This document shows, in pieces, positions 63,729 through 64,000 of a stretch of 64,000 bases of DNA (positions within the stretch are counted from its first letter, which is position 1; every line of letters starts with the position of its first letter). The position numbers were made by a program, and so were the translations under genes. This DNA is from Planosporangium sp963837285 (GTDB lineage: Bacteria; Actinomycetota; Actinomycetes; Mycobacteriales; Micromonosporaceae). Where the stretch lies: contig CAWIMS010000005.1 in NCBI GenBank assembly GCA_963837285.1, positions 186,001 to 250,000 on the forward strand, given 5' to 3'. Below the pieces are notes generated by a model. It searched no databases. It saw only the letters and a program-made list of their open reading frames with translations, and had not been told where the DNA came from.

Positions 63729-64000
63729 GGGATCACCTTATGGAATGCCGCCACGTTGAACGTCGCGAACACGCGTTTGATCGCATCGTCGTCCATGCCG
63801 GTCGCGCGGAGCTGGGCGGTCAGCGCCGGCACGTTCACCGTCGCCGCCGGCCCGAAGCAGCCGTAGCAGCCACGCCCGTATGCCGGGCAGAGGGCACCGC
63901 AGCCGGCCGCGGTCACCGGTCCCAGGCAGGGGGTCCGGTTCGCGACCATGACGCAGGTGGTGCCGCGCGCCTTGCACTCGAAGCAGACGCTGTGCAGCGG
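63725..64000 (-). CDS. hyhS: NiFe-hydrogenase small subunit, C-terminal part (cut by right edge)
   Basis: The frame is open from base 64000 to the stop at 63725; about 91 residues are seen. The cysteine pattern VCFECKARGTTCVMVA, then GPVTAAGCGALCPAYGRGCY, GCFGPA matches the Fe-S-rich C-terminus of group 3b small subunits. The remaining hydrogenase genes (diaphorase-like subunits) and any promoter box should lie to the right of the window. It carries electrons from the NiFe site to the NAD(P)-linked subunits. Confidence 0.85.
   Translation of the reverse strand, partial: PLHSVCFECKARGTTCVMVANRTPCLGPVTAAGCGALCPAYGRGCYGCFGPAATVNVPALTAQLRATGMDDDAIKRVFATFNVAAFHKVIP

Overview
The window is high-GC DNA with GTG starts, ATGA gene overlaps and actinobacterial protein families throughout. 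A member of the Micromonosporaceae or a close relative is the best guess, by inference from protein style only. From about 4.3 kb to the right edge it is dominated by what looks like a DevR/DosR-type hypoxia/dormancy regulon. A response regulator at 27339-27974 keeps the key residues of Mycobacterium tuberculosis DosR at identical numbering (D54, T82, K104, K179, K182, N183). At least twenty copies of a 14-bp partial palindrome close to GGGACC-NNN-GGTCCC lie 35-95 bp before start codons. This is the core of the published DosR box (TTSGGGACTWWAGTCCCSAA). Many downstream genes match DosR-regulon families: M50/CBS protease (Rv2625c type), DUF1918 (Rv0569), phosphoribosyltransferase-hydrolase fusion (Rv0571c), Acg-type nitroreductases (three), DUF1876 (Rv1738), WS/DGAT acyltransferase (Tgs1), tandem universal stress proteins (five), CBS proteins, a CtpF-like P-type ATPase and a heme-GAF DosS-like kinase.

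Layout. 1-1.9 kb: accessory control genes (XRE regulator cut by the edge, small proteins, GntR domain). 2.1-4.2 kb: a lipoprotein, a broken ISAs1-type transposase and the stump of a GH1 beta-glucosidase. 4.4-11.5 kb: protease, USP, DUF1918, phosphoribosyltransferase-hydrolase, monooxygenase relic, membrane protein, first nitroreductase. 12-14.5 kb: a minus-strand sulfur operon (sulfide:quinone reductase-like, DsrC/TusE-like, DsrE-like, OsmC) with its own box. 14.6-22.8 kb: flavodoxin and WS/DGAT facing a DUF1876-flavodoxin-SRPBCC-like-class I aldolase-USP-acyl-CoA synthetase operon, with a perfect 21-bp inverted repeat between. 22.8-28 kb: an OmpR-type two-component pair, membrane proteins, second nitroreductase, DevR. 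28.5-33.7 kb: frameshifted P-type ATPase, SHOCT protein, USP and an odd in-frame membrane-protein fusion. 33.8-35.8 kb: a large membrane protein that may not belong to the regulon. 36-44 kb: a long minus-strand operon joining a CBS-BON protein, pyruvate:ferredoxin oxidoreductase-type subunits, an FAD/4Fe-4S oxidoreductase and proton-translocating transhydrogenase. 44-49.4 kb: zinc alcohol dehydrogenase, phosphoketolase, USP, third nitroreductase. 49.5-56 kb: DosS-like kinase, CBS-BON, USP, arginine-deiminase-pathway relics, and a second DosS-like sensor lacking its ATPase domain. 56-61.8 kb: cydABDC, with cydA, cydB and cydD each broken by several small indels. 62-64 kb: maturation protease and large and small subunits of a group 3-type NiFe hydrogenase.

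Working model (inference): under low oxygen or redox stress, heme-GAF sensors signal to DevR, which switches on alternative carbon flow (phosphoketolase, pyruvate oxidoreductase, aldolase, alcohol dehydrogenase), electron handling (hydrogenase, bd oxidase, transhydrogenase, flavodoxins, SQR), neutral lipid storage and stress proteins. Single-base frameshifts are clustered in the cyd genes and also present in ctpF and arcC. The sequence alone cannot tell real decay from assembly error.
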